DNA of 64,000 nucleotides from Lonicera japonica (taxonomy: Eukaryota > Streptophyta > Magnoliopsida > Dipsacales > Caprifoliaceae): positions 28,521,017 to 28,585,016 of the forward strand of contig CM038466.1 in the NCBI GenBank assembly GCA_021464415.1. Reading direction: 5' to 3'. A program made the translations under genes and the position numbers. The notes beneath the pieces were generated by a model. The model was not told the origin of the DNA, made no database searches, and saw nothing but the letters and a program-made list of their open reading frames with translations. Shown piece by piece: positions 43,700 through 57,400 of the stretch. How positions within the stretch are numbered: the first letter of the stretch is position 1; each line of letters starts with the position of its first letter.

Positions 43700-44005
43700 G
43701 ATATAGATGTTATGTAGGTGATACATATTTTGCAAAGCCAGATGCAATTTTTTGTCAACCCTTTTGTGATATTTCACCATGAAGGTCATGTCGTCCCTAA
43801 ATTAGGTAACTAGACAAAATCCTTTAATTTGTTCATTTTCATATAATATGAACTTTTGTTTCTTTTTATTTTTAATGTGAAAATTTTTAGACAAATATCA
43901 GAATTCTTGTGTAATCAGTTTCAATTGTTTTTAGATGAGGAAGGCTTGAAGGTCATGTCGAGCTTTGTTGATCGAGAAGATTCAAACTCTTTTGTAGAGA
44001 ATTAA
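43700..44005 (+). pseudogene. FSH serine hydrolase copy B, 3' half (broken)
   Basis: The exon at 43700-43805 follows acceptor TTTTAATCAG. It reads VGDTYFAKPDA, then after a one-base shift NPFVIFHHEGHVVPKL: the aspartate and histidine blocks of an FSH catalytic triad. It ends at a GT donor (43806). The last exon, from 43935 after TTTTTAG, reads DEEGLKVMS, matching copy A, then is shifted by a small insertion near 43970 and stops at TAA 44003. With 1808-2606 it forms one gene split by about 41 kb of transposons, most likely sitting in an intron between 2606 and 43700. It is a pseudogene. Confidence 0.82.
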
Positions 44006-44261
44006 ACTTTTAAACAACTCAAATATTTAAGTATCGATTATATTTGTTGCATTTTATGTGTAATAATTAAAAATTGGTGTGTTGCCATGTCTAACAAAGC
44101 GGCATATTATCCATTAATAATAGTAAGTACGATTTAAACTGCAAAATATAACTAATCGAGATACGTAAAAGTTAATTCACATACTGTCTGGTATAAATTA
44201 AATCAAATAAATAATTAAATTAAAAAAATAATCAAAAAAATATTTTTAAAACAAGAAAAAT

Positions 44262-44415
44262 AATAACATGTGCCTTTAGGACATACTAAAGCTACTATAA
44301 ATGAAAATAATAAAATATTATATTAAAATTTGTATTATATTTAATATATGTTAGAAGTTAATTGTTTTAAAAAATAACTACTTAACATTTGTTTTTAGAA
44401 AACGCGTTAACATAA
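44262..44415 (+). mobile_element. MITE copy 1
   Basis: About 155 bp running from TAATAACATGTGCCTTTAGG to CGCGTTAACATAAC. It is the inverted homologue of 46414-46570 (shared CTACTATAAATG.AAATAATAAAATATTATAT). The family is not identified. Confidence 0.7.
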
Positions 44416-44814
44416 CTCTTAAAACAGTTTGTCATATGTTGAAAATGTAACTACAATATTCTAACTTTTCAATAATCTATATATAATTTTTATTTTTTTT
44501 ATTATGTGAAAAGAAAGCCCAAGAAACTACAAGGAGAGCTGGCTGAGGTCAAACTGTTGTCAATTTTTATTTGTCTGAATCCCACAATTCAGACTTCAGA
44601 GTTTACATAATTTTTCCCTCCCTTCCCTACCGGCAAATCCCCGTAAACCCCCATCCTCTCCTAGTCCCTCCTCCGTCAGTATCACTGCCATTTGCCGGTA
44701 AAATCGTCGTTGAAAGCACGCACCAAAATAAGCATTAAGCTAATGATCATCCAAACCACACCCCACTCGCCACGACACGTGCCGCCCACTTTAGCACTAC
44801 ATAAGTGTCCCAAT

Positions 44815-45240
44815 CTCATCGACACACTTGAACCCACCAAGTTGACTTCAGAAATGACCGCTGACAAATTAATATCACCTACATCACGAGCTACGTTCTC
44901 CACCACATTAGCTTGATGATTCTTCTTCGGAAACCTGCAATCCGAAGACTTGTGACCTATTTTACCACAATTAAAACATTTGCCTTAAAACTTAGGCTTA
45001 GAGATTCCTCACTTAGGACTCATTTGGATCCTTTTTCCCTTCGATTTTTTCTTTGAAGTTTGGCCATGTTCAACCACATTAGCCTTAGCCTCAAAATCGT
45101 TACCATTAGTACCATTACCATTTCTTCATAATGTATCTCATGCAAAATGGCTCACAACAGTTTTAGAATCAACCATCTTTAAAGTCAAGAAACCGGCCAA
45201 CAATTTCTCAGTTTTTTCGCGCCGCAATGGTTTTAGGCTT
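44815..45240 (-). pseudogene. gag: Ty1/copia gag relic (zinc knuckle)
   Basis: On the - strand the translation gives GKCFNCGKIGHKSSDC, a CCHC knuckle (about 44985-44938). It is preceded by a basic stretch and followed by DINLSAVISEVNLVGS, the usual lead into a copia protease. Stops are present and the homology ends before the protease. It is an old fragment unrelated to the young copia element at 13.9-22.1 kb. The short ORFs at 44682-44916 are parts or shadows of it. Confidence 0.72.
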
Positions 45241-46413
45241 ATATTTCGGCCTGTGATTTGCACCCCCCCTGCGGGCCTGTGTGCGCGAGAGAGAGCCTCT
45301 TATCTTGAATCATTTAATAAGGCATTCACTTGAGCTTAATTATAAACCTATACAACTTTTTCCATTTTTTCAATATGGGACTACCCACTTTCATTTGCAT
45401 TTGTCCATTTTTATTTGCTCACTTTGGGTGACAATTTCTCATTCACCCTTTAACCATTTTGAGCATATAAATACACGATTTTGATATACTCACGTAGAAG
45501 AACACGATTATATTGAGAACTTTCACAACCGAGTACAAAGTCTTATTACAAATTTACCCTTAAAATAGTGAAAAATGTGTTTTCTTATATCCATTTTCTA
45601 ACAATTCTCCATTAAAAGCGAGATATTACAATCTCGGTCACACAATCCACGTCATAGATTTAATAGTTGACTTATTTACAATAAAGGGGGGATGACAAAA
45701 AGAAAGTGAAATGCGTCTACTCCATTTAGGAAATCAAAGCAAGAGATGTATATAAACTACTTGGTTTACCAAACAAAATTATCTCATGCCTTTTCCTGTT
45801 GACAACTCAAATGACGAGTCTTAATATAATAAGTTATGATTTTAAATCACTAACGATTTTAATTATTAGGATTAATCTAGTGAGAAAAATTTACCCTCAA
45901 TTAGTAGGAAATTTTGAGTTCCAATCTTAAATTGATATATACTAAAAAAAAAAAGATATCACTGACAATTTTCAAAACAACATCTAATATTAATGAAAGT
46001 ACAATAAAGAATAAATATAATAAGTTATTAAGTCAATTAAGCCATTTAACTAGTGGATTACTAGACTAAATTATTATAAAGTAGTTTTCGACTTAGGCTA
46101 AAAGCAAAATTAATGGGGTAAATATAAAATATTAGATTGTTCACTAATTTTTAAAGTATAAAAACCTCCACAATATTAAGCTAAATGCTCATGTACTATT
46201 TATTTTATGCTAAAGAGAGATATCATATGTTAATAACTTGAGAGATTACATCAAGATTCACAAACTTGTTTATCTTTTAGCCAAACAAAAAGAGCATGAA
46301 TAAACTTAGCATGACTCCTCATGAATGGGCCATAGAATGCACTTTCTTCCTATCGATAGAATATCTTCCCATGCGATTATGAATAACAACATGCACTAAC
46401 TTTTTTTTTTGGG
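45241..46413. other. AT-rich non-coding
   Basis: Possibly further decayed copia sequence (a short GC-rich patch near 45240-45295). No gene or clear repeat was seen. Confidence 0.45.
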
Positions 46414-46570
46414 TCATATTAACGTGTGCTCTAATAGCACATATTAAGTACCTATTTTTGAAAATAATTAACTCACAACATGCATTAAATATGGCACAGA
46501 TTCTCATATAATATTTTATTATTTCCATTTATAGTAGTTTTAACATGTGCACTAAGGGCACATGTTATCA
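46414..46570 (-). mobile_element. MITE copy 2, inverted relative to copy 1
   Basis: Homologous to 44262-44415 in the opposite direction. One end reads TTAACGTGTGCTCTAATAGC, the other AACATGTGCACTAAGGGCAC. Confidence 0.7.
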
Positions 46571-47350
46571 TTTTCAATCTTTTTTTAAAAAAAAAAATTT
46601 TAATTTAAACAATATCTAAATTTCTTCCTTTTAACTATGAATAAAAAAAATCTACCCAAAATCTCCAGGTACATAACTCGAATATGAAATTTCTCCCGGA
46701 TCTAATGAATATATACGTCCCCAAGTAAATTAACCAACTTGTTCGTGAACATGCACATCCATAATGACACCACCTATATACAATTGTATCATTCAATTGT
46801 TGTCTGACATGTACAAAGGAATTAATATTCAACTACTGGATGGTCCAGGGACATTAATGTTGAGATAAATGTAATCAACTAAAGCATATATAATTTCTTT
46901 TATCTGCTTCACCAAATTAAGAAAATACCACCATGCTGGGGGACAATGATATCGATTTTATCTGCCCACCCAAAATTTATAAGTCGACAATCTCAAGAAA
47001 ATATTTGATACAATAATTCTAACTATAAAATGTTATTACAATTTACAAATTTAACCAAAATGCAAAAAATCGGTGACATAGATAAATGTGGTTATATAAG
47101 AAGAGAGAAATACACATTTTTTAAAGAACTAAGTGAATATATATATAGCATGTTATTGTTATAACTATTGTATTAAATATTTTCTCTAACACCATATATA
47201 CTTTATGCGATTAGTTAAATTGAGGTGAGAGAAATGCATACTTTTTAAGGAATAATGTGAAAAATACTTTTTACTTTTTGCTATTGAATTGAGATTAATT
47301 TTTTTAAAAAAAAGAAGATCGAAGAAAATTACGGTCCAATATTATGACTT
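46571..47350. other. AT-rich non-coding
   Basis: No gene, RNA or repeat recognised. Confidence 0.5.
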
Positions 47351-47356
47351 TTAATT

Positions 47357-47622
47357 CAGGGTGATTCTATTTTCACCCCCAATAATACTTGGTCTCACTT
47401 ATATCCCTCATTCGATCTTTAAGTACTGAGAAATGGCATGTTATTCCGTTCTTGAAAATTGAATATAAGCTTCTTACTCAATGCTTAGAGGCCGAGTAAG
47501 GTATTGTCAGACTTATACTCGGCCTTCAAGAACCAAGTAATAAATCTTTACTCGGTGTTCATAGACCGAATAAAAAGTGAGAGTAAAATCATCAAATATT
47601 ATTGATGGAAATAGAATCACTC
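47357..47622. mobile_element. MITE with 19-bp imperfect terminal repeats
   Basis: The left end GGGTGATTCTATTTTCACC pairs with the right end GATGGAAATAGAATCACTC. A possible target duplication TTAATT lies at 47351-47356 and 47623-47628; it is AT-only, so weak. The interior is non-coding with several CTCGG-type repeats. Confidence 0.65.
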
Positions 47623-47628
47623 TTAATT

Positions 47629-49091
47629 AATTTGAGATGGATGGAGTTTTTAAAACTTTAGGGATGTACTTTTCAAGAAGGTTTTAGTTAGAAAGATCGA
47701 TGCAAGTCCTATTAGGAAAGAAGTGTGAAAACACTATTGATCATTTTTTAAGAAAGAAGAAATAAAAATAAAGGACCGACGTGATGTTTTAATGATGATA
47801 TATATACACAGTAAACTTGAAAACAAAGCATTATCATCGATGATTGCTAAGGGGGCTCATTTATTACTTCTCAACACTACTGAGATTAAAATAATTGTAT
47901 TAAAACATTTGTGCAAATTAACTTTGAAACTAATATATTTATTATAATTTATTAATTAATTTAGTTTAACATGATTTAATATTGGGGCAATTAGTATTAC
48001 ACCCCTCCTTTCTAAACTAATTAGTTGTAAGGACAAGTAAGATATAGATATTAGTATCTAGTCCTCATTTCCTTAATTCTCCTAATCCCCTAATTATTGA
48101 GCTGTTCGAAAGACAGAATTACCCATATGTCTTAAATAAGGAAACTACCATTGATTGATCTTTTTATATATGGATGTTTTTCAAAGATTACCTACCATTT
48201 AAAATTACAATTAATGTATATATAATTAGGATATATTGTTCAATAAAACTAGCTGTTAAAATATTAATAGATTTATACTAATCCTACCGTATATATATAT
48301 ACATATATATACTCAATAAAATCTTTAAATCAGATATAGTTATTAAGCAATAGAAGTTTACAATTATATCTATTTAAAACATATACATAAAAAAATTATC
48401 ACAACCATATATAATTGTTATAAAGGAACAAACCGATACATGTGATCGTTATATATAAGTTTGAAAAATAACTAAAATGGTGATGTTATAAATATTTTTC
48501 ATTGTAAAGTGAAATTAAAAATAAGTTAATTGATTTAAAAAATATCAAAAATACAATAAATATTTTATTGAATATGCTATTTCGTCGTAATATGCTTCGA
48601 TATATTTTATATTCAAAGATATTTCGTATATTATAATACAAACAGTTGTTGTATTTGGTATTTGTATATGTTTGGTTTGTCATCTCTACGTTAGAAAAAT
48701 GAATCAATATTACTGTTTGAAACGTCTTTTTTTAAAATCCTAAAAATAATAAAAGGAATAATAATAAAATATTAATTATAATAATAGACATTAGAAATGT
48801 GTAGTAGTACCTTGAACCATGCCGACTTTCAATGGATGAAGATTAACTGTTTTGAAATAACCAAACAATTATTGCAACCCTTCATTTTTGACTCGTCACA
48901 TCGGAAGACTAACCGTCACGACCATTGGACAATCATCAACTGGTTTAAATGGGTTTAATACTGTTAATAATCATATCCAAATAATGAAATAAATCTGTTG
49001 GAACAATTATGTCTCATAATAATAGTAGATCTCATAAGAGATTAAACTTTTTGCCCTCATTCTAGAACCAAATAAACGCCAACAGATGAAT
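47629..49091. other. AT-rich non-coding
   Basis: Includes a short TA microsatellite near 48291. No coding signal was seen. Confidence 0.5.
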
Positions 49092-49428
49092 AAACAAACA
49101 TCCCTACCAGGGTTGAGAACGATGAATACACCATTAGACAAGCGATGCATGATGTAAACATGGATGTTGACTTAGAGGATAACGATGATGATAAATTCGA
49201 GAATACATACGAGAATGGAGATGAAAGTGATGAAATGGGAGATGTAGACAATAGGACACTAAACATGGCAATGGGGTGGATCATAAGGAACTGCCTTATG
49301 TGGAGGACATGATTTATCTAGAGAGAGAAGAAAATGAAGAACTAAACAACTCGGATACATTTTCTGGTGGTGACAAATATATCGATTATAATGAAGATCA
49401 ATCGGAACCGGGTGACGATGATCTTTAA
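49092..49428 (+). pseudogene. Unidentified acidic coding relic
   Basis: In a + frame, VENDEYTIRQAMHDVNMDVD leads to LEDNDDDKFENTYENGDESD. A second frame carries IYLEREENEELNNSDTFSGG, continuing to GDDDL and TAA near 49428. The composition (Asp, Glu, Asn) and start-less, shifted frames suggest the acidic tail of a decayed gene, perhaps a transposon protein. I do not recognise the family. Confidence 0.3.
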
Positions 49429-50847
49429 ACGCTCAGCTCCTCCTTCGAAAATTCGTATCCTAGAGATTGATGGTATGGTTTGAAGTATGTAATTAGGTTT
49501 TTCATTTTCAAAAAAAAGATTGCTTCTTTGGTTTTGATTTTGTGTTATAGTAACTTTTTGTTGAAAAAAACATTGTGATATTTTTTGTTTTTTTAACTGC
49601 ATATGTCATGCAGGTTTTTAATTTTACTGATTAATATCATTTACTTGTTATGGTAATGTTATATATGGCTTATTTATTTTATAAAAGTTCCTTAATTTAA
49701 TATTAATATGTGATTCACCGAACAAGTAAAGAAGGAAATTTTTTTTATATTAGTTTTTTTTAAGAAAAAAAAAGTTGAATGAAATAGTAATAAGTTATTA
49801 TTGCGTATGTGCTAACAAGTTTTAATTTTTTTTGTTGTATTTTGGGATGTGTTATTCATAATAATAAATATACATGTTTTGGCAGTAATATATGGGAACT
49901 GGAAAATACATATGGAGTGATATTCAAATTTTTGAAATCTATTTTAATTTGTTTGGGAAACGGGTATTGAAATAAAGAAATACATTGTAATTAGTAGCTT
50001 ATAGGTGGTAAAGTTAAGTTTTGTTAATATGTTCTTTTATCGTTAAGAAATAGGTGCATTGATTTGTTGTCATATATTAAATGGAATACAATCAAAGGTC
50101 TTTTTTTACCTGTATAGCATAAAATGGGATATAACTATTTACCAAAATTTGAATTTTAATATTTATTATACCCATGATTCATGCTAATTATTACCTAGAT
50201 ACTAATATAACTAAATTGTACCCACGATTCATGCTAAGTGGTTGCACAAATCTTTTAAACTAATATGGTATAATTGAAAATGGTAAATGGTACGACCTTT
50301 AAATGCACATTAATGGTGACATTTAATTAACCTACTTGTTACATTATTAATAAATAATTATAACATATAAGAGTTCAACACGGTTTGATGAGAAAAAAGC
50401 TGGAATGGGTCTTTATTCCCCCATCAACAATTAATGCAAATTATCAGTTAGTGATTTCTCAAAAACATTTAAACTCTTGCGAAACAATTATCAATTGTAA
50501 ATTGTATAAAAAGACATATAGATATTTTTAAAAATATACATAGAATATCCGTTTGTTATCCATAAAAATTGTGATATAATCCTAATTTTAATATACATAT
50601 ATTATAAATTAATTTTTTAATTGATGTTTACAAAATATTTGAACATATACGGCCAAACTATGATATGTAAATGTATACATATAAAAATTGTATATAAAAA
50701 TTGAAGAGATACAACAAATAAGTTGTTTATGTAATTGTTGACAAAAATATTAGAAAACAAGGATTTAGCCCTTATGATTTAAACTATTTAGTGCTAATGA
50801 ATATATATTTACTAAAAATATATACATATACTTGATTTTTCTGTAAA
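49429..50847. other. AT-rich non-coding
   Basis: No gene or repeat array recognised. Confidence 0.5.
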
Positions 50848-51540
50848 TATACACTGTATATTAACAAGGTTTTGTGTAACTTTTTTCTGTTGCAAATTGG
50901 ACAGATACATTTTGACTATACAAAAATTGAACAGCTTTAAATATTAGTTTATTTATACAATTACGGTAATAATATGTACATATACAAATAGTTTATATAT
51001 CTTCTGTAAATAATACATACAAATACAAATAGTTTATATATTTTATTTGAAAATATATTTCTTTATTAAAAGATATACTATATATTAATAAGGCTTGTCT
51101 AACTTTTTTGTTGCATGTTGAGTAGATGCAACGAATAATTTGTTTATATACTTAGTAAATTACTATATAAATTATATACCATACTATACATATACAAATA
51201 TCTTATACTCAATTGTAAAAAATATATACAGATACAAAAAGTTACAGATACAAATAGATTATATATTTTATTTAAAAATATATACAGATACATATTTTTA
51301 TTAAAATGTATACTATATATTAATAAGGCTTGTGTAACTTTGTTATTGCATGTCAAACAGATAAAATGGATAGTTTATTTATATAATTACTATACAAATT
51401 ATATACCATACTATAATACAAATATCTTATGCTCATTTGTAAAAAATATATACAAATACAAAAAGTTTTCAAAATATAAATATGATATATTCATATACAA
51501 TGTTTTCCAAATATATAAAGACAATTTTACGTATAAAAAT
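50848..51540. repeat. AT-rich tandem repeat, three units of about 230 bp
   Basis: The block TATACTATATATTAATAAGG, or a variant, starts near 50848, 51074 and 51308, each followed by TTGTGTAACTTTTTT and a TTGCATGT block. Short ORFs over it are not genes. Confidence 0.75.
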
Positions 51541-53189
51541 AGCGAACGGATATGACTATTAACTTGTTTAGAAAACTATAAGTATTGTAAAAATATATAG
51601 ATATACAATTTCAAAATATAGTTATTTTTTAGAAATCAACAAAATAAGATGAAATTAAATGTTTGAATTTTAATATATGGTTAAAAATAAATCAATCATA
51701 TTAATATAAGATTAACATTCAAAATTTGTTTATAAACACATATAACTGTACCAAACTGATTTGCCTAATTACTTGTAGCATAGATAAATATTTAGTTTGT
51801 AGTTCAACTATATAATATATTTAATGTTTGTGGTGCTAGCATGTAGTTTATAAAACATATGATTTGTAAACATACTATAGATTAATTTTTATAGCATATA
51901 TGTGTATATATATACAATTTATCAAATATTAATTTACTAGTCTATTAAGGTATGTTACAATTAACTTAATACATCTATAACGAGCACTTTTATTAAATAT
52001 ATCAGGCTGTAATCATAAATATTAACTTAATATTACTGTATGATTGCAAAAATATTTACGCTATATGTAACAACTAACTCAATAACTCTAGATGAAATGC
52101 TTGAGTGAAGTATATTGTACCAGTAATAAAAAAAACGCCTAGTATTATCATATAATATACCTAGTTTATTTGTTAGAAGGTTAACAATTGATAAGAGATA
52201 CAATTGACTTAATAACTATATATGAAAGACTTATGTGAAAGTATACATGAAAGATTTATTTTGGTATAAGCTAGGTTCAAAATTATAATAAACCATCTAA
52301 AACATTACTAGCAAAATAAAAGAACTCAATAATACCTTTTTGTAATACCGTGAATTGCTACGGCAATAAAAAATATAATAATACAATATGATATATTTAG
52401 ATATCATTTTTTTTAACAATTTAATACTACACTTCTATAATTGCAAGGGGGGTCTAGGTTTTTCGTGAGGGGTAGAATGATGTAAAAAGGAAACGCGAAA
52501 AATTTTAGTGAAGGGATTTGCCCTTGACAACTAATGAGAATTTATTGTCGCGAGATTAAAAAAAACAAATAAGTCATACTATTTTTTTTGAAAAATAAAA
52601 ACATTTTTACAAAATTCAAAATTTAAATGTCACAATAATTTAATGAGATAATGAGTTATATGGTCTCGTTCCGTAATGTTTTATGACTCTAAGGACGGAT
52701 TCATGTTTAATAAAGGGAAATAGTACTAATTTTATAATTTTGTTTTACAATAAGGACACTTTTCATAATATTAATTTATTTTAAGAAAAATGATAAATGT
52801 TGATGGACAACAATACCCCAAACAGTGCCTCTCTCTCGCTCACTCACTCTCGTCTCTCTCTCAGCCCATGAGCAATTGTATTATATTGATTTTAACTCCC
52901 TCTTTCTTTCTATTTGTTAAATCTAATTCCTATATTTGTCTAATCTAATTAAAAATAAAATTACCAATTTATAAATGGAAATCTCCTTAGCCTTTTGAAG
53001 CACCATAACAACAGTCTTCTTCAAATCAGAATCCCCGTAAGGCACAACCTCGACGGCTTCTGCAGTACATCGATCCATATATATATATATATATAAATTG
53101 AGTGGATGATGATCTCAGCAATTACTAGCAATTAATTCCCCAATAGTATCAAGTTCATGAAATATGTATACATTTACTTCAACTGTTAA
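51541..53189. other. AT-rich non-coding
   Basis: Contains a CT-rich tract (52829-52865) and a short TA microsatellite (about 53075). No gene seen. Confidence 0.5.
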
Positions 53190-53510
53190 TTATTATTAAG
53201 AGAATTGGTGCTAAATCTATTTTAGCACCATGTAAATAGTTATTATATTCTGGAGAACTGGTGTTAAATCTGTTTTAACACCTTAATGTGTAGAATTGGA
53301 TTGGTGCTAAATCTGTTTTAGCACCATGAATTTTGTTATTCTCTATTTCATATTGGTGCTAAAACAGATTTAGCACAATTAGTACTAAAACCACCTTGAT
53401 GTAAAGCATTGGATATGTGCTAAATCTGTTTTAACACCATGAATTATGTTGTTCTCTGTTTCGCATTGGTGCTAAAACAGATGTTGCACCAATTCTGATG
53501 AGACGTGACA
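53190..53510. repeat. Array of short hairpins (GGTGCTAAA..TTTAGCACC)
   Basis: About six imperfect palindromes of the type TTGGTGCTAAATCTGTTTTA plus GCACCA, spaced about 50-70 bp apart. The outermost ends, AGAATTGGTGC and GCACCAATTCT, are inverted to each other. It resembles the cores of the foldback elements at 884-1196 and 62114-62746. No target duplication was found. Confidence 0.75.
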
Positions 53511-54419
53511 TGTTATAAGGAAGGGGTATTAGTGTATGTTTTGTACAGTATCCTTAATTTACACGAGTAATTTGTAAGCGTCCTTTATAATTATATTATT
53601 ATTAGAACGAGCCCCTATGCCCAATTGCCACTAGTTTAATTAAATCAGTATTTACAAACGTACAAGAAAACATAAGAAATGGTAAAATTGGAAATTATAG
53701 AAGAGAAACTAAATTTATATTAAGGCGAATTTTATAATTTAGATACAAATAATACATGTTATGTATAGTAAAAAAAATAGTATTGCTAAAGAATTACATA
53801 TAATTTTAAACAATAACTAGTATATGCAATATTTATCTTGAAGGTTATTTGATAGAAAATATTTTTGTTAATAATTAGTTTTTTATTAACTTTATTAAAT
53901 ATATTTATATTTATATTAAAATTAATATCAAACTATTAAAATTAATATCAAGCTATAACGAGTGTACCTTTATAATTGATTTTGAGGGTTTCTAAACATT
54001 AAACATTACTTACAATAACTTTATAAAAAAATCCACAAAAACATAATCTTTCCACCAAACTTGTTCAAACAATAAGAGTATCATAAATTTTGTGTAGCAA
54101 TTATAATAGAGAATATATATATATATAATGAATATTGAAACAAAATATCTAAAAGTTGAGCTCTTGTTTTGTCGATCAATTAGAAATTCACAAAGTTGTA
54201 CTTCACATCGTCCAATTGATTTTCGCACTTGTTGGAGATCTGTGACTTTTGATCTGCAAAAAGTAAAAAAAAAATAATAAATAATTTGTGAAAAGAAAGA
54301 ACATATATATATAACTATAATGTATATATTAAATAGCTAAACAATTTCGGAACGATATAAATTATTCATTATCTAATAATATATATTAGAAAACTAGGAA
54401 TTTTAGCCCTATATATATT
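53511..54419. other. AT-rich non-coding
   Basis: No gene or repeat recognised left of the satellite. Confidence 0.5.
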
Positions 54420-57400
54420 TATTGTATATATCTATAAACATGTTAACATGCGTTCTAATTATTTCTCAAACTAGAAATTTTATAATCTATTTGATAACTG
54501 ATATTTTTAACATGTATAAACATGTAAAACAAGTATGGATATACTTACAACATATTTACCAACTTTCAGATAAAACATATATATTTTGTAAAAATGGTCA
54601 AATAATATAAAAACATGTATACGTATTATATAACAGTTATTATATATTCTAAAAATAAAATGTAATTATGCAACAGATATATAATTGAAAAATCAAATCA
54701 AAGAAATATGAAAATGTATACAACAGATAAATATATATATATATATATATCAAATTAAAAATATAAAACAGGTATGGATATACTTACAACATATTTACCA
54801 ACTTTCAGATAAAACATATATATTTTGTAAAAATGGCCAGATAATATAAAAACATGTAGCATATTATACAACAATTATTATATATTTTAAAAGTAAAATA
54901 TAATTATGCAACAGATATGTAATTGAAAAATCAAATCAAACAAATATCAAAATGTATATAATTATGCAACAGATATGTAATTGGAAAATCAAATCAAACA
55001 AATATCAAAATGTATATAATTATGCAACAGATATATAATTGAAAAATCAAAGAAATATGAAAATGTATGCAACAGATAAATATATATATATATATATCAA
55101 ATTAAAAATGTAAAACAGGTATGGATATACTTACAACATATTTACCAACTTTCAGATAAAACATATATATTTTGTAAAAATGATCAAATAATATAAAAAC
55201 ATGGATGCGTATTATACAACAGTTATTATATATTTTAAAAATAAAATATAATCATGCAACAGATATATAATTGAAAAATCAAAGAAATATGAAAATGTAT
55301 GCAACAGATAAATATATATATATATCAAATTAAAAATGTAAAACAGGTATGGATATACTTACAACATATTTACCAACTTTCAGATAAAACATATATATTT
55401 TGTAAAAATGGTCAAATAATATAAAAACATGTATGCGTATTATACAACAGTTATTATATATTTTAAAAATAAAATATAATTATGCAACAGATATATAATT
55501 GAAAAATCAAAGAAATATGAAAATGTATACAACCGATAAATATATATATATATATCAAATTAAAAATGTAAAACAGGTATGGATATAATTAAAAATGTAA
55601 AACAGGTATGGATATACTTACAACATATTTACCAACTTTCAGATAAAACATATATATTTTGTGAAAATGGTCTAATCATATAAAACATGTATGCATATTA
55701 TACAACAGTTATTATATATTTTAAAAATATAATATAATTATGCAACAGATATATAATTGAATAATCAAAGAAATATGAAAATGTATATAACAGATAAATA
55801 TGTATATATATATATAAATATATCAAATTAAAAATGTAAAACATGTATGGATATACTTACAACATATTTACCAACTTTCAGATAAAACATATATATTTTG
55901 TGAAAATGGTCTAATCATATAAAACATGTATGCATATTATACAACAGTTATTATATATTTTAAAAATATAATATAATTATGTAACAGATATATAATTGAA
56001 TAATCAAAGAAATATGAAAATGTATATAACAGATAAATATGTATATATATATATAAATATATCAAATTAAAAATGTAAAACATGTATGGATATACTTACA
56101 ACATATTTACCAACTTTCAGATAAAACATATATATCTTGTAAAAATGGTCAAATAATATAAAAACATGTATGCGTATTATACAATAGTTATTATATATTT
56201 TAAAAATAAAATATAATCATGCAACATATATATAATTGAAAAATCAAAGAAATATGAAAATGTATGCAACAGATAAATATATATATATATATATATCAAA
56301 TTAAAAATGTAAAACAGGTATGGATATACTTACAACATATTTACCAACTTTCAGATAAAACAAATATATTTTGTAAAAATGGTCAAATAATATAAAATCA
56401 TGTATGCGTATTATACAATAGTTATTATATATTTTAAAAATAAAATATAATTATGCAACAGATATATAATTGAAAAATCAAAGAAATATGAAAATGTATA
56501 CAACCGATAAATATATATATATATCAAATTAAAAATGTAAAACATGTATGGATATACTTACAACATATTTACCAACTTTCAGATAAAACATATATATTTT
56601 GTGAAAATGGTCTAATCATATAAAACATGCATGCATATTATACAACAGTTATTATATATTTTAAAAATATAATATAATTATGCAACAGATATATAATTGA
56701 ATAATCAAATCAAAGAAATATGAAAATGTATACAACAGATAAATATGTATATATATATAAATATATCAAATTAAAAATGTAAAACATGTATGGATGTACT
56801 TACAACATATTTACCAACTTTCAGATAAAACATATATATTTTGTAAAAATGGTCAAATAATATAAAAACATGTATGCGTATTATACAATAGTTATTATAT
56901 ATTTTAAAAATAAAATATAATCATGCAACAGATATATAATTGAAAAATCAAAGGAATACGAAAATTTATACAATAGATAAATATATATATATATATCAAA
57001 TTAAAAATGTAAAACATGTATGGATACATTTACAACATATTTACCAAATTTCAGATAAAACATATATATTTTGTAAAAATGGTCTAATCATATAAAACAT
57101 GTATGCGTATTATACAACAGTTATTATATATTTTAAAAATCAAATATAATTATGCAACAGATATATTATTGAAAAATCAAATCAAAGAAATATGAAAATG
57201 TATATAATTATGAAATAGATATATATAATTGAAAAATCGAAAAAAATATGAAAATGTATACAACATTTATATATATATATATATATCAAATTAAAAAATG
57301 TAAAACATGTATGGATATACTTACAACATATTTGCCAACTTTCAGATAAAACATATATATTTTGTAAAAATGGTCAAATAATATAAAAACATGTATGTGT

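Noticed and set aside
45240..45300. Short GC-rich patch considered as an LTR end or primer site
   Set aside because: No TG..CA boundary, partner copy or primer-site sequence could be identified.
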